This document shows positions 46,651 through 58,377 of a stretch of 64,000 nt of DNA, one piece after another. The notes under the pieces are model-generated. The model was not told the origin of the DNA, ran no database searches, and saw only the letters and a program-made list of their open reading frames with translations. The DNA comes from Isoetes taiwanensis (lineage: Eukaryota; Streptophyta; Lycopodiopsida; Isoetales; Isoetaceae). The stretch lies in the NCBI GenBank assembly GCA_021234155.1, contig JAJEKV010000024.1, forward strand, positions 15,399,030 through 15,463,029. Direction: 5' to 3'. Position numbers and translations under genes: made by a program. How positions within the stretch are numbered: the first letter of the stretch is position 1; every line of letters begins with the position of its first letter.

Positions 46651-49600
46651 ATGGCAGCATCTTTGAGCAGTGTACGAGCTGAAAGTATTAGGCCATTCGC
46701 AGCTGGATCTGGAGCCGAATGCTGTGCCAGAAACACCAGGATGATTCCTGCTGTAAATTTTGATTTTTGTGCCTTTAAATCTGCTGCACTGTCTAGAAGT
46801 TGCTTTTTTAGCACATGGGAGAGTTCCCAAACGTTCCCTCGTAAAGTGAAGAGAACCCAAAACTCTGGGATTAGAGCCTTGAGTACTGGAGGACAGAACT
46901 TTGACTATGATCTGATCATCATTGGGGCTGGTGTTGGTGGTCATGGAGCTGCCTTACATGCAGTGGAGCAGGTGAGTCTATATCATTGGCCATAAACTTT
47001 TATGTTATGTGCGAAGATAGTATGCTTTTCTTCTACATTGCACAAAGATTCGGTGCATGGTGTTCGATACATTTGAGGGATGGTGGTTTATGTGGGATAT
47101 ATATCCTTGAGTTAATCAACTTGCCTGATACAGGGTCTGAAGACAGCAATTATTGAGGGGGATGTAGTTGGTGGAACTTGTGTCAATCGAGGATGTGTGC
47201 CTTCAAAGGCCCTATTAGCTGTCAGTGGGCGCATGCGTGAATTTCAGAACGAGAATCATCTTAAGGCACTAGGAATTCAGGTATCATGCTATATATGCAA
47301 TATTAAAATTGCAGGCTTGTAGTAGCCGACCTCTTATGTTTCCTTGCCCTGGCTTTCTGTAAAACCTGATGTGTGGCCTAGATTAAGCATGTTAGAATGT
47401 GAATATAGCTTGCTTAAGGATATTAGAACTGATGATCAAGCAATATCTGTGTATAGATTGATGCAGCAAAATATGATCGTCAAGCTGTTGCCGACCATGC
47501 AAATAATCTTGCCACTAAAATTCGTGGCAATTTGACTAACTCAATGAAAGCCATTGGAGTTGATATTCTAAACGGTGTTGGAACAATTATGGTATAGTGC
47601 AATCTGGCCTTTATTTCATTGACATTTGACGTAGAGACCTCAGGAATTTGAAATTCTAAAATTTGCAGGGACCGCAAAAAGTGAAGTATGGGAAGATTGG
47701 GTATCCTGATAAGGTAGTTACAGCACAAAACATTATTGTTGCAACAGGATCAGTTCCCTTTGTACCACCAGGCATTGAAATTGATGGTAATTGCATTTGG
47801 AGATCTTTGGTTCCTAGTCAATCATTTGTGTTTATACATCACAACTCTCTGTTGATCACAACTCTCTGTTGACAGGGAAAAGCGTATTTACAAGTGACCA
47901 TGCATTGAAACTAGAATGGGTACCAGATTGGGTGGCAATTATTGGTAGTGGATACATTGGTCTTGAATTTAGCGATGTATACACAGCACTCGGAAGTGAG
48001 GTCAGTACCTCAACACTTTAGTTGCCATGTAGTTCTGTAAAACTGTGAAGTAGAGATATCAAAAGTGCTGTACTGGGCAAAAATGTTCAATGAATAAGGA
48101 ATCCTTGTTTTTCTGCCAGGTAACGTTTATTGAGGCCTTGGATCAGCTGATGCCTGGTTTTGATCCTGAAATTTCGAAGCTAGCTCAGAGATTGCTCATA
48201 GCTCCTAGGAAGATTGATTATTATACTAGCATGCTTGCCAAGAAGGTAAGCATTATTAAATTCCATGGATTTGGGGATTGCTCATATTTTCTTCACAGAT
48301 TGTTAATACGCCATATTTCTCCAATTCCAAGAAAAAGATCAGGTGGTTACCTTCTATCTTCCATTGTTGCAGATTACCCCTGCCAAAGATGGAAAACCAG
48401 TAAGAATTGAACTTGCTGATGCAAAGACAAAGGAAGTTCAAGACGTTTTGGAGGTCTGTATTCACTATCTGCACAAATGAGTAACGAAAAGGAAGTAGAT
48501 CATGTGCAATTTCTAATGTGGGGTCTTGGTTTATTTGTTAGAGGAAGACCGAACTTACATTATTTCCAATTGAAATTGAGGAACAGAACTAACAGCCGCG
48601 TGGAACAGAACTAACAGCTGCTTGATCATGTTGTGCAGGTAGATGCAGCTATGGTAGCAACTGGGCGGGCGCCTTATACTAAAGGGCTTGGGCTTGAAAA
48701 TGTAAAGTTATTTCTCTTATTAATCGCTTGTTCCAACTATAGAATAATTCCTTCGGTACAATGGCTTGAATTCTACTATAGTCTTGGATCTTACTCAGCA
48801 GTTCCTGCTCATGTGTCTATCAAAAGGTCCCCAGTGTTTCTTTCTTTGGCTGATATTGCAAGTGTTTCCTTGTTGCAGGTCAATGTTGTGACACAAAGAG
48901 GATTTGTGCCGGTGGATGAGTACATGCGAGTAGTTGATGGACATGGCAACCTGGTTGATGATATTCCTAGCTTAATTATATTCATATTATTTGTTAGCTC
49001 TTTCTTTCGTCTTCATTAAAGCCTTGGCTTCCTGAACCAATATTGTCATTGGTCATTGCTGTTAACAATACTTGGCACTAAGTATCTTATCATTCCCCTT
49101 CAGAGTGTGCTGTCAATAAGTAACTGACTTCTCATATTATTATTTCTAACCTCCATTCTTTTTCGTCAGGTCCCTCACTTGTATTGCATTGGTGATGCGA
49201 ATGGGAAAATGATGCTGGCTCATGCAGCTAGTGCTCAAGGCATCTCAGGTATGGTGGTATCTTTGTGATATTTAACATTTGACCATCATTCTGTATGTAA
49301 CGTGTCTCCTTATGGTGGTATCTTTGTGATATTTAACATTTGACCATCATTCTGTATGTAACGCGTCTCCTTAATGCAGTGATTGAACAGATTGCAGGCC
49401 GACCAAATTTACTTAACCATTTAAGCATTCCTGCTGCCTGTTTCACGCATCCTGAAATTAGTATGACTGGACTGACAGAGGTGATTATATATATAATGTC
49501 AAAACCAACCAAATATGCTATGGTATCTTCTGTGGATGTCTAAATGTGAAACGAAATAAAATGCAGCTCCAAGCTAGAAAGAAGGCAGAAGATGAAGGAT

Positions 49601-50232
49601 TTAAAGTTAGCATTGCTAAAACAAGCTTTAAGGCAAATACAAAGGCCCTTGCTGAGAATGAAGGCGAAGGTCTTGCAAAGGTACTGGTCACTCAGTAAGC
49701 TGCTTCCTGTATCTAATGGAGTGTTAGTAGCTTTTATAGTATTTCTTTTTATTTGTCTTGAAGCAAACCACTAACTCACGGATGGATATCTCTACATTTT
49801 GGCAGTTAATATATAGAGGTGACACAGGAGAGATTCTGGGAGTACATATCATCGGTTTGCATGCTGCAGATCTTATTCATGAAGCTTCTAATGCTATTGC
49901 ACTGGGGACACGGGTTCAGGTATCTGAAATTGCTATTAGTCATGCAGGCACCATCATAGCAATCTAATTTCACATAACATAAAATCTTGGACAGGACATC
50001 AAGTTTGCTGTTCATGCACATCCAACACTATCTGAAGTCCTAGATGAGCTCTTCAAGTCTGCGAAGGTGTTTAAAAATCATGTTACACAATCATCTTTGG
50101 AACCCCCTTCTTCGTTGAGCATATTTTTGGAGTTTTGGAGAAGCCATATGCCTGTGTTCTTACAGTGAATTTTCATGTGCTCAGGTCGGGAATCATGTTG
50201 TAGCTGGAAAGCCAGAGCCCGTTGCAGCTTAG
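46651..50232 (+). CDS. LPD1: dihydrolipoyl dehydrogenase, plastid (E3 of pyruvate dehydrogenase complex), 15 exons
   Basis: Exons: 46651-46971, 47134-47280, 47457-47591, 47669-47786, 47876-48000, 48120-48245, 48373-48453, 48639-48701, 48879-48953, 49170-49248, 49380-49480, 49567-49680, 49806-49919, 49995-50066, 50185-50232. All junctions are GT-AG and the joined frame gives 572 residues with no stop, like the ~570 of Arabidopsis LPD1/LPD2. Residues 1 to about 80 are Ser/Arg-rich, a plastid transit peptide. FAD-binding [17 protein letters not shown] is at the end of exon 1. The redox pair is in [13 protein letters not shown] (Cys123, Cys128). The NAD site is [29 protein letters not shown] is the second FAD contact, and active-site HAHPTLSE is in exon 14 (His542, Glu547). 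The enzyme reoxidises E2-bound dihydrolipoamide with NAD+ (EC 1.8.1.4) in the stroma. Whether it is LPD1 or LPD2 cannot be decided. Confidence 0.95.
49254..49375 (+). repeat. 61-base tandem duplication in LPD intron 10
   Basis: GTGGTATCTTTGTGATATTT...CGTGTCTCCTTA occurs twice head to tail with a single visible change (AACGTG versus AACGCG). The second copy runs into the acceptor of exon 11 (TTAATGCAG). It is therefore young relative to the gene. Confidence 0.9.
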
Positions 50233-50465
50233 CTAGTGGACAATACCCTTTTTACTTTATGCCATGCCCAAGATCTTAAAAAAGGGGCATGGGAAGAGCA
50301 TTTGCTATCGGTGTAATTTTGGAAGGTTTCCTCCTAATTTATTAAATACTCATTTTTTCTATACTAGCTCTAGTTGATTTTATTGCAAGATACTGCGACT
50401 TACATATCTGAATGAGATAAATGCACCAATCCATCTTCTGTTCTTCAAAATGCATGGGGTTCTCG

Positions 50466-50642
50466 CAGTGAGCGACAAATTTCGAGGAACTCTTGCAACC
50501 TACCTGTTAAAATCAAGAATCTCCCATATAGAAAAAATTTCTCAGGAAGTTTCCTGAACAAAAACCATGGGATTCTTCACATTCCTGCTAGCTTAAATTA
50601 TCTAGGAAATACCATTTTAGGTATAGAGTTCCTCGCTCACTG
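50466..50642. mobile_element. 177-base hAT-type MITE
   Basis: Inverted termini are CAGTGAGCG (50466-50474) and CGCTCACTG (50634-50642), flanked by 8-base near-duplications GGTTCTCG (50458-50465) and GGTTCTGG (50643-50650). The CA-start terminus and 8-base duplication fit hAT. It lies about 230 bases downstream of the LPD stop codon. The CGAGGAACTC word occurs near both ends, but in non-mirrored positions. Confidence 0.7.
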
Positions 50643-50650
50643 GGTTCTGG

Positions 50651-51163
50651 AAATAAATAAGGCAAATAGAGACAAATTAGCTTGTATTTGATCAACATGG
50701 AAAGACACGAGAAGTTGCAACCTGAGATATAATACTAAAATGCATAAGTCGTTACATGTTGGAAAATCTGCTTAATATGCTACAGATGCCGAAAATCATG
50801 TTATCCCTCTTCTACCAGAATATGAGAGTGAAAATAAGATCATATGAAGACGTGGCAGCAACAAACAAGTCCCCAAAAAGGATTCTGGAAATCCTAAGTT
50901 TGACCAGAGTAGAAAGACCAGTGACGGGTCAAGAGTTTAAATTTTTATTATGCCAGCCCATTTTTGAAAGGCTACATGCACATGGGTTGCTGACAACATG
51001 AGACGCCAACCCATCAATGGTCTAATATATTTTAAGTGACCTGCCCATCCTCGAAAGTTTCAGTAATAAGGACTTACACATGGCTTGTTTGCCAAGGGCA
51101 TATACTTACGCATCTTTAGTGCTATATAGTAACATGTTTTGTTTGGTTTCAAGCTTATCAAAC
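50651..51163. other. intergenic between LPD and the GASA gene
   Basis: A/T-rich DNA with short ORFs only. The last 200 bases must contain the GASA promoter. GCTATATAGTAACATG near 51121 holds a TATATAG motif 43 bases before the start codon, rather close for a TATA box. Confidence 0.4.
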
Positions 51164-51804
51164 ATGGATCGGCGTTGTGCTCGCCTTTGTGCATTGGCTT
51201 TTGCCGCTATCATCCTCCTCAATGTTCAATCCCAAGTATGTCTTTTAACCTATTGCATTTTGGTTTTTTGCAGAGAAAATTACTTGTTATAATAGTGTCA
51301 TTCGTATAGGTCCTTGGATTGCATCAAACTGGAAGTGATGAACATGTCCAGGTAAATATAGATTCTTATTATTTTTTGGGTCCTTTTTTCTTTTTTTGTC
51401 TATATGCCAAAGATATATATCTAGGTGTTGTGTTGTCATGTTCTTCCAGGAATATGATGGTCGTGGTTTACTTGGTATTGCACCATCAAGTCCTAAAGGT
51501 ATAGTAATGTTGATGCATACTTATACTAATGATCCTTTAATTGTTTTTTCGAAAGATATCGTAATGTCTGTATATTGATTGATGCACACTTATTCCAATG
51601 ATCCTTTATTGTTTTTCGTCAGACTGCCCAACATTATGTGAGGACAGATGTGTTCCCTCGGGCGCACATGTAAGATGCCTACATTATTGCAACATGTGTT
51701 GTGACAAGTGCCAATGTGTGCCACCAAGGCATTCAATCTATAAACATGAATGCCCATGCTACAGAGATTGGAAGAACAAAAAGGGTGGAGCAAAGTGTCC
51801 TTAA
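51164..51804 (+). CDS. GASA/snakin family secreted peptide, 4 exons
   Basis: Exons: 51164-51235, 51310-51351, 51450-51498, 51623-51804, with GT-AG introns. They join to 114 codons. Exon 1 encodes a classical signal peptide (basic MDRRCAR, then hydrophobic ALAFAAIILL). A short variable linker (exons 2 and 3) is followed by the C-terminal GASA domain on exon 4 with all twelve cysteines: CPTLCEDRC, CLHYCNMCCDKCQCVPP, HECPCYRDW, final KCP. Family members are gibberellin- or stress-regulated apoplastic peptides with growth or antimicrobial roles, six disulfides expected. The particular GASA paralogue cannot be assigned. Confidence 0.94.
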
Positions 51805-52345
51805 TCTTAAGGCATAGCTCACAGGAATCATGTGTCTATCCAAATGTAATATGCTTTATGTTATCAATGCATAGTTCCCTTTTTTACTTCGTGTTGCAAA
51901 CAACATGATATTTCCACTTAGTGTAAAGAATTGGTAAAGGTGGAAGCGCGGAATAGAAACTTATAATAGCCTCAATAAGATAGAGCTTGGCTTAGTCAAG
52001 ATTCACAACAAAAAATATTTAGTATTTTTAACCTCCACTAAAGACGAAATAATCTATGAGATGCATACACCACATTAACATTGCTATTATGGATCCTGTC
52101 CCATTCACTTTAAATAGTGATGACATTATGGCTATTTTATCCTAAGCTTTTTCTTATCTAAATTGATTGGTATAATCTTGCTATGGCAAGATCACCATTA
52201 CATTACTTAGACCATCCACTTACCATTAGTCGGTTGGTAGGATTGGTAAGAGGGACAATCCCTCTTCTTTAAAAACTTCCTTTATCATATGATATTCTTT
52301 GACTCAAAATCTAGTCATATATGCTTGTTACATCCAACCTAATAT
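51805..52345. other. intergenic, nothing recognised
   Basis: Downstream of the GASA stop. A/T-rich with no ORF above 60 codons and no obvious repeat. Confidence 0.4.
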
Positions 52346-52349
52346 AAGG

Positions 52350-52664
52350 TCTTAGTTGCTCGGTACGGAGGTTGGGCTCATACATTCAAGAGATCATGGA
52401 TCGCCACGATCAGCTCGGTCCTCGGACACTTACCTGATACATGTACATATTTCTGTCCCCCATGATATATATTTGTATTTGTATTTGTACAGTTTGACAG
52501 CAAACCTATTCCTGTCATGGTTTTTCCCCCAAAACAAGCCTTTAGGGCGGGGAGGGGGTTTTTTAACCCGGACAGTAATACGCTTGATGTGCCTCTTGTT
52601 TGGGCCCCATAGACCATTTGGTCTCCGTGGACAATAAAAACTCTATTCTATTCTATTCTATTCT
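52350..52664 (+). mobile_element. LINE-like 3' fragment with (TTCTA)n tail
   Basis: GC-richer segment with a hairpin-prone GTTTTTCCCCCAAAAC...GGGCGGGGAGGGGGTTTTTT and the phrase CCATTTGGTCTCCGTGGACA, ending in AATAAAAACTC(TATTC)n at 52645-52664. This layout is typical of plant non-LTR element tails. A related GGGCGGGGTTTTTTAATCCC stretch occurs at 29335. Confidence 0.45.
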
Positions 52665-52692
52665 AACATGTTATGATTTGTTTTGAACTTTT

Positions 52693-53000
52693 GTCTGGGC
52701 GTTTAGTCTAGTGGTAACACACTAGATCTAGCAACTCTAGGTCTCGAGTTCGAGACTGCCCAGAATCGCACTCTGAACTGTTGGGTGTCAAAACCCACAG
52801 ACGCAATGTAAAGTGGTTAGGGGCAGGGCCCAACCAAGCAATGTAGTGTGGTGTGTGTGGTCACATGTCCAGTTGTAAAGTGGTTAGGGGCAGGGCCCAA
52901 CCAAGCAATGTAGTGTGGTGTGTGGTCACATGTCCAGTTGGATGCTGCCTAGTGGTGTGACGTTAAAATACTCTCTCTCTTTCTTCTTTTTCTTTTTTTG
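52693..53000 (+). mobile_element. tRNA-headed SINE
   Basis: A pol III A box (TAGTCTAGTGGTAA, about 52704) and B box (GAGTTCGAGACT, about 52746) are spaced as in tRNA genes. No cloverleaf is needed because the body continues about 250 bases and ends in a CT/T-rich tail (52970-52999). Possible flanking duplication TTTTGAA (52681 and 52995). The body contains a 66-base tandem duplication (GTAAAGTGGTTAGGGGCAGG, 52808 and 52875). Confidence 0.7.
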
Positions 53001-53339
53001 AAGGACAAAGAAAAATTATTAATCAAAAGTAAACATGACAAGACGCACATATCTTATAACTGTGTAAGCACAAGAAAATGCTCATGAAACACGAGCCTAG
53101 AGCATTATATACTTACTCCAGCATAGGAGACTAATGATAAGTATTAATTTCAAGATATTGAATCTAAATACGGTCCTTCACTTTTTGTTCAAGAAGGGAA
53201 GACTTATAAGTCATCAATGCCTTGCTACAAGAATAACACAGAGCAAAAGAATAAATGCCTTGAAAAATGTTTAGCCCATGATGCTTCTATATTGACCACA
53301 GCAGCCAACAAGTCCCTGTATGATATGCCTTTTACTTAG

Positions 53340-53520
53340 CATGTGGCATGTTTGAGCCATGTGGCATGTTGGAACTCATGTGCCATGTGGCATGTTGGAG
53401 CTCATGTGGCATGTTTGAGCCATGTGGCATGTCGGAGCCCATGTGGCTTGTTGGAGCCTAGGTGTCATGTTGGAACCTACGTGTCATGTTGGGGCCTAGG
53501 TGTCACATTGGAGCCCCATG
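53340..53520 (+). repeat. ~19-base minisatellite
   Basis: About nine copies of CATGTGGCATGTTGGAGCC with drift (TTTGAGCC, TCGGAGCC, GTGTCATGTTGGAACC). Confidence 0.9.
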
Positions 53521-53602
53521 GTTGATGCCCCATGGAAGTAATGGGTCTTCAAGATGGGGGCATGGGATGTCGTGATTAAACCAGCGGTTCAATCACGATC
53601 GT

Positions 53603-53695
53603 GGCCAAGATTTACGGGGCTCGATTTATAAATCGCTAAATAAGCAAAGGCCAAGATTTACGGGGATCGATTTATAAATCGCTAAATAAGCAAAA
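53603..53695 (+). repeat. 46-base tandem duplication
   Basis: GGCCAAGATTTACGGGG followed by TCGATTTATAAATCGCTAAA occurs twice, at 53603 and 53649. The unit contains the palindrome CGATTTATAAATCG. Confidence 0.92.
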
Positions 53696-53779
53696 CCCAT
53701 GCCATAAGCCAACTGAAAGCAAATTTACCCTGAGATCATGCAACTATAGAGATTGTGCTGGGACTTATCTACTTATTTA

Positions 53780-55770
53780 AAACGTTTTTGGGTCGCCGGA
53801 CTCACGCCGGCGCTAACGCTTTTTCCGGTAAATATTACGCCGGTTTTTCATTTTCCGGGCAAAGATCCATTTTTTTTTCGAGCCCCTCTATTCCTCTCTG
53901 AAACGGCAGCCTGCTCACTGTGAAATCTCCAGTAATGCATGCCGATTTGATCGGGGATAGGTTTAGGGTTTTTAGGATTTTAGGAAAGTCTGAGCCAGCG
54001 CAAGCGGCAGCAAGCAAGCAAGCGGATTTTGGATTTTGAGGTTTCTCTTCAATCAGCATTTTGAAGCAGATTTGAAGCATTTTGAGAGTTCTTCAAGCGG
54101 ATTTTGAAGCTTGCAGGGAAGTAGTCTGTGCATTTGCAGTCACTGAAGCAGAGGAAGGTGTGTAATATTGCTCTGCAGTAGTATTCTTATTCATTAGGGC
54201 TCTTACTAAGTTCTACAACAAGGGGCTTACAATAGAAGAAATCATTTACCTAAATCGTGTTTGTGCTTTACGTGCCAGGCGTTGAAGCGAGCGGTCGCTA
54301 CAATAATAGGAGTTTGTTTAAGGTACCATATTTTCCATCTTACATCCATGTTTTCTGCAATATAAATGTTTAACGAGTGCATGTCCGGATGTTCGGTATT
54401 CTTTTCTTCTAACATGTTCCACGTGGTTGCAAATTATCCGGTGATGTAAATCATGGTGGAGTCATTCTAGCTGGTGGGGATGTGATCGGCGGAATTTTTG
54501 GGCCAACAAATAACAGAGGTTTTGGGCGTGCATTTTTGTGGATTGGGTAAGGCTTGCAAACATTTTCATTTTACGCAAACGAAGAAGCCTTGCAAGGAAA
54601 CTTTTTGAGGCGAGGGTTTCTCCATTTTCGGCAACATAGATCTTCATTTTAAGCTACAAACGAAGGATCCTTCCAAGGGGTAAGGTTTCGCAAGCTCCTA
54701 GATTACCTCTCTTCCAATGGATTATGTTTGCAAGTTAATTTAGATCTGATGAAACATCGACCTTTGCATCCAATAAATACCTTTATATATTCTTTATCCG
54801 TAAAAATGACATTTGATATTGCTTGGCAAGCTGCGAGGAAGTTGGATCTCATCGTGTGTTTCACGCTTTGTGTGCAGTCAAAAATTTTAAAATGATAAAT
54901 ATTACCAAAGATCTACTCTTCATATTAATCCGTTTGTGAGGGGAAGCGGCATGCGTTTATGGTTTTTGCAGTGGAGCTTCATGATGCATTTTCTCGATGT
55001 TTTCTCCTCTAGCTTCTATGTTCCATGATTCTTGCTTCATCCGGACATATGTGGAATTGTCTGCGAGAAAATAAGTGACTTAAATGGTCGGTGTTACGAA
55101 GTTGATGCAGGTTCGCATGATCAGATACAAACCAGCTCCTTAAGGTGGTTGCTTGCAAGGTAAGCCATTCATGCCCCGTTGATAGGTAGCAGTTGCTCCT
55201 TTGTTAGCAAATGTTCCTTTGTTGCCATTTCCAATTATTTTATGTTGGTTGAATGATATCATTTTGCAGCAACGCAGAATATGAAGAGAGAACGGTGTAT
55301 TGGCAGAAAATTACGTCGTACTGAAAGCTCTGGACTCAGTCTTGTTGTACTCAAGTTATCTCTATCTTGGTGAGTCTGGCTTTTCACAGAAATAGAAGCT
55401 GCATAGATCCATAGACCCATTTTAAGAAGGTTTGAGGCATGTATCTTCAGGAATTTTTTGAATAAATATGCTTCTCATAGTTTTGTAACTTGGATAGAAT
55501 CTTCAATATAGAGTTTTGTGGTAGAAAAGCAAAAGTTTGGAGATTCCTTATTGTAGCAATTTCTGTGGACTTGCACTCAAGTGCTATTGATGTCTTGCAT
55601 CTTATGCAACTCCAGTTTCTTGAGGGTGAAGTGGCCTAAATCAAACCGTGAAGTCATGTTTTCACAATCTATATTCAAATTAAAGTAGACCCCTGCCATC
55701 ATGTTCATCTACAAGCACAACATAATGGGAAAGTTAGTTATATGATGGTAAATGTTGTCCTTTTTCCAAG
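53780..55770. other. unassigned stretch with exon-like pieces
   Basis: It opens with a GC-rich block with repeated GCCGG words (CGCCGGACTCACGCCGGCGC, 53795). This is followed by leader-like DNA and several AG/GT junction candidates. 55036-55159 gives an open frame (ICGIVCEKISDLNGRCYEVD) ending at CAAG|GTAAGCC. No domain is recognised; it could be a transposon with captured exons. Confidence 0.3.
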
Positions 55771-55880
55771 TATATTAAATAGAATTATTGGATGTTGTTG
55801 ATACAAGAAACTTATTGCGGTCTCTTCCCGAACCTCCTATGTATAGGGAAGTGGGTGGAGGCCATTCTCCTTTATCAAGC

Positions 55881-57435
55881 TGTGACGCTCCCTGAATATA
55901 TACGACACCCGGACGTATACATACGGGGACTTTCCCCTCCCATGGCGACCGCCTCGCCATGAGCAGGGCCCTCCGTCTATTCCGACCACCCATATTATGG
56001 TGCCCGAAAGAAGGACACGAAGGGGTCATTCGGCCCACGCCTTCAATGGGACTCCTACGTCGCGGAAGCATGAATACAAGGGTTAGCACACAGCATAAAT
56101 CACATATAAATAACCACCACGAAGGGTGGCGCATCCATCCAAATACCAACGACAAAGAATATGCATCTAAACTAAGAAAACACCCAAACCTCAGGTTCTA
56201 CCCCGGCTCAGACTCCAGTGAGGATCGACTGACGGTTGGGCCTCAAGAGATCAGCAGACCGAGTCTTGGCATGGCGTTGGCTGGCATAGAACATCGGCTA
56301 GGGTTGTCCACTCCATCCGCCCCTCCTGTGCACACTTTGCAGATGGGTCAATTCACGCTATGGCTTCGCTATAGCCTTCCGGAGACGCAGGCTCGAGGCA
56401 TCACCCTGCTGAGCCTACTCCAGGGTTCATGAAGCCCGGTCCGATGAGGCAGGTCAGGGAAGCGTCCCCTTCCAGAATCACAGTGGTTCCATGGGTGAGC
56501 TAGAGAATACGTGCCGCATCAGCGACCCCCGCATTCGTACCCGACTTACTCACCCTAAATCTACTCAAAGTACAGGATGCCCCATGCGGGTCACACCTCT
56601 GTACCCAGGAAGTGTCAGACCCATACCCGGCCCGGCTCGCGCCTAGCTCGCTGGCCGGCTATTAGGCCTAGCCCACTGTAGGAGTCTCAGGAGCCTTTTA
56701 TGTTCGTGCAAGACCCCACCCCCACTTCACCACTGTGTTCCTTGTCTGGTGCTAAGCCAGTCCATAGCATCTATGACCCGGTGGGCTCTTGTACACAGGG
56801 CTCTATCTAGGAGCATACTACAATACATGGGCTCAGAGGTCTCTACCCCCCGTAATCCCCCATCTCCGGAGTGCTAACTAAGCAAAGAACTACTAAACCA
56901 TCAACCAAAGCACGTACAGAGACTAGAGATAAAGAATACTCACCATATCAATCAAGGGTTAGCCTAACAGGTAAACCACAAAGAAAACAGAGAGAGAACA
57001 CACACACGTAGAGGCTATGCTATAAATCAACATAGTAACCTCTTGACTAAACCAAAATCGGTCTTGGGCTGCTCCATCTCGACTAACGAAGGGGGCGCAG
57101 GCGGCTGCTCCTCCTCCTCCATCCCCAATTGCTCCCAATTCGAATTGGGGCACAAAAGCCCTAATTTGGGTGTCCAAAATGGCAACCCTACCTTGCCCAA
57201 TCGATTTGGGCCAGGTGGCATGTCATAAATTAACTAATTTGGTATTTTAGCCCTTTTTAATATTAGGATAAGCCCTAAATTCGAATTAGGGTTTTGGGTT
57301 AGGTTTCCACCTTTATAATTTAATTATTAACATAGCTAACCTTAGCTTATGAATAATTAATGTGCCATTAATTATTCATAGTGACGTGTCATGTATTTAT
57401 ACTTAAATATGCGTATAAATATGTGGAACGTCACA
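55881..57435. mobile_element. solo LTR
   Basis: It begins TGTGACGCTCCC and ends GGAACGTCACA (inverted TGTGACG), and is flanked on both sides by CAAGC (55876-55880 and 57436-57440). 1555 bases with no internal region, so it arose by LTR-LTR recombination. The long GC-rich LTR suggests a Ty3/gypsy origin, but no coding domain is available to prove it. An ORF of 157 codons at 55959-56432 has no known domain. Confidence 0.85.
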
Positions 57436-58370
57436 CAAGCCACTTGATGATTTGACTTGTGTCCATTGGGAGGTACAGGCCTTGGCCGCGAACAATGTTG
57501 TTGTTCCAATAACTAAACTAACTTTGTGAAAACGTCAATGTCAAAGACGATAAAATATTTGTTGTGCCAACTAATAGCAATTGTCAATTCTTAAAACGTA
57601 GCTTAGGTTCTAGTCCACGACATATCTGAAGATACTGATCTCCATGTCAAATTCACCTAAAGCTACAAAGTTTTTTGGGCCATAGACATGATTGTTCAAT
57701 TCCAATGGACATGTCAAATTCACCTAAAGTTATAAAGTTTTTGGGCCACAGACATGCTTAATTTAGGAATGTTTACTATCAATCAAAGATGTCTCCCAAT
57801 TACTATGCTAATGTAGTGGTGCCACGTGGTAATTGATTCGCCAATAAGAAATATATACTTGTAGTAGTTCTACGTGGCAGTGTCAGTGACTACTATGATC
57901 ATCATGCTAAGTGCCTTGTTGTTATTGTAAAAAAAGCAAAATCTCATTCTAAACGAACTGTTTGTATAACAATAAGTTTTCCATGAGGAGGAAGCGCGCA
58001 ATTTGTTTGGCATATAAGAAAGGGTAATTGAATTCTGAAGATGAACGCACATCTCAAAGATAGCTTTGTTGGAACTGCTGGAGGAAAAAGGAACGCTTAA
58101 GAAGCTATTCTTTTCCTTTTTACTACCTCCCTGTAGTGAAGACATTTCATATTGAATTGCATCTTGTCTGATTCAGTTCATATGCCATGACCATCCTCCC
58201 AGATCCTTCTAAATATACTAAATAAATAGACAATCGTTGCTGAAGAATCCAACAGCTCAAACACCTTTCAACTTTTTCAATCTCCTAGAAGTTTCAACAT
58301 TGGGCAATTTAGCACTCAAAGTAAAGAACAAAGCTACTATACTCAAACCAATAATAGACGTTATGATACC
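57436..58370. other. intergenic with a short tandem duplication
   Basis: 57643-57695 and 57708-57758 both read CATGTCAAATTCACCTAAAG, then AAAGTTTTT, GGGCCA and AGACATG. The rest is A/T-rich DNA without genes. Confidence 0.5.
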
Positions 58371-58377
58371 CTCTTGT

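Noticed and set aside
52693-52770. A functional tRNA gene
   Set aside because: A and B boxes are present but the sequence continues as a SINE body with a T-rich tail; an acceptor stem is not apparent.
55959-56432. 157-codon ORF in the solo LTR
   Set aside because: LTRs do not normally code, there is no recognisable domain, and an overlapping minus-strand frame is also open.
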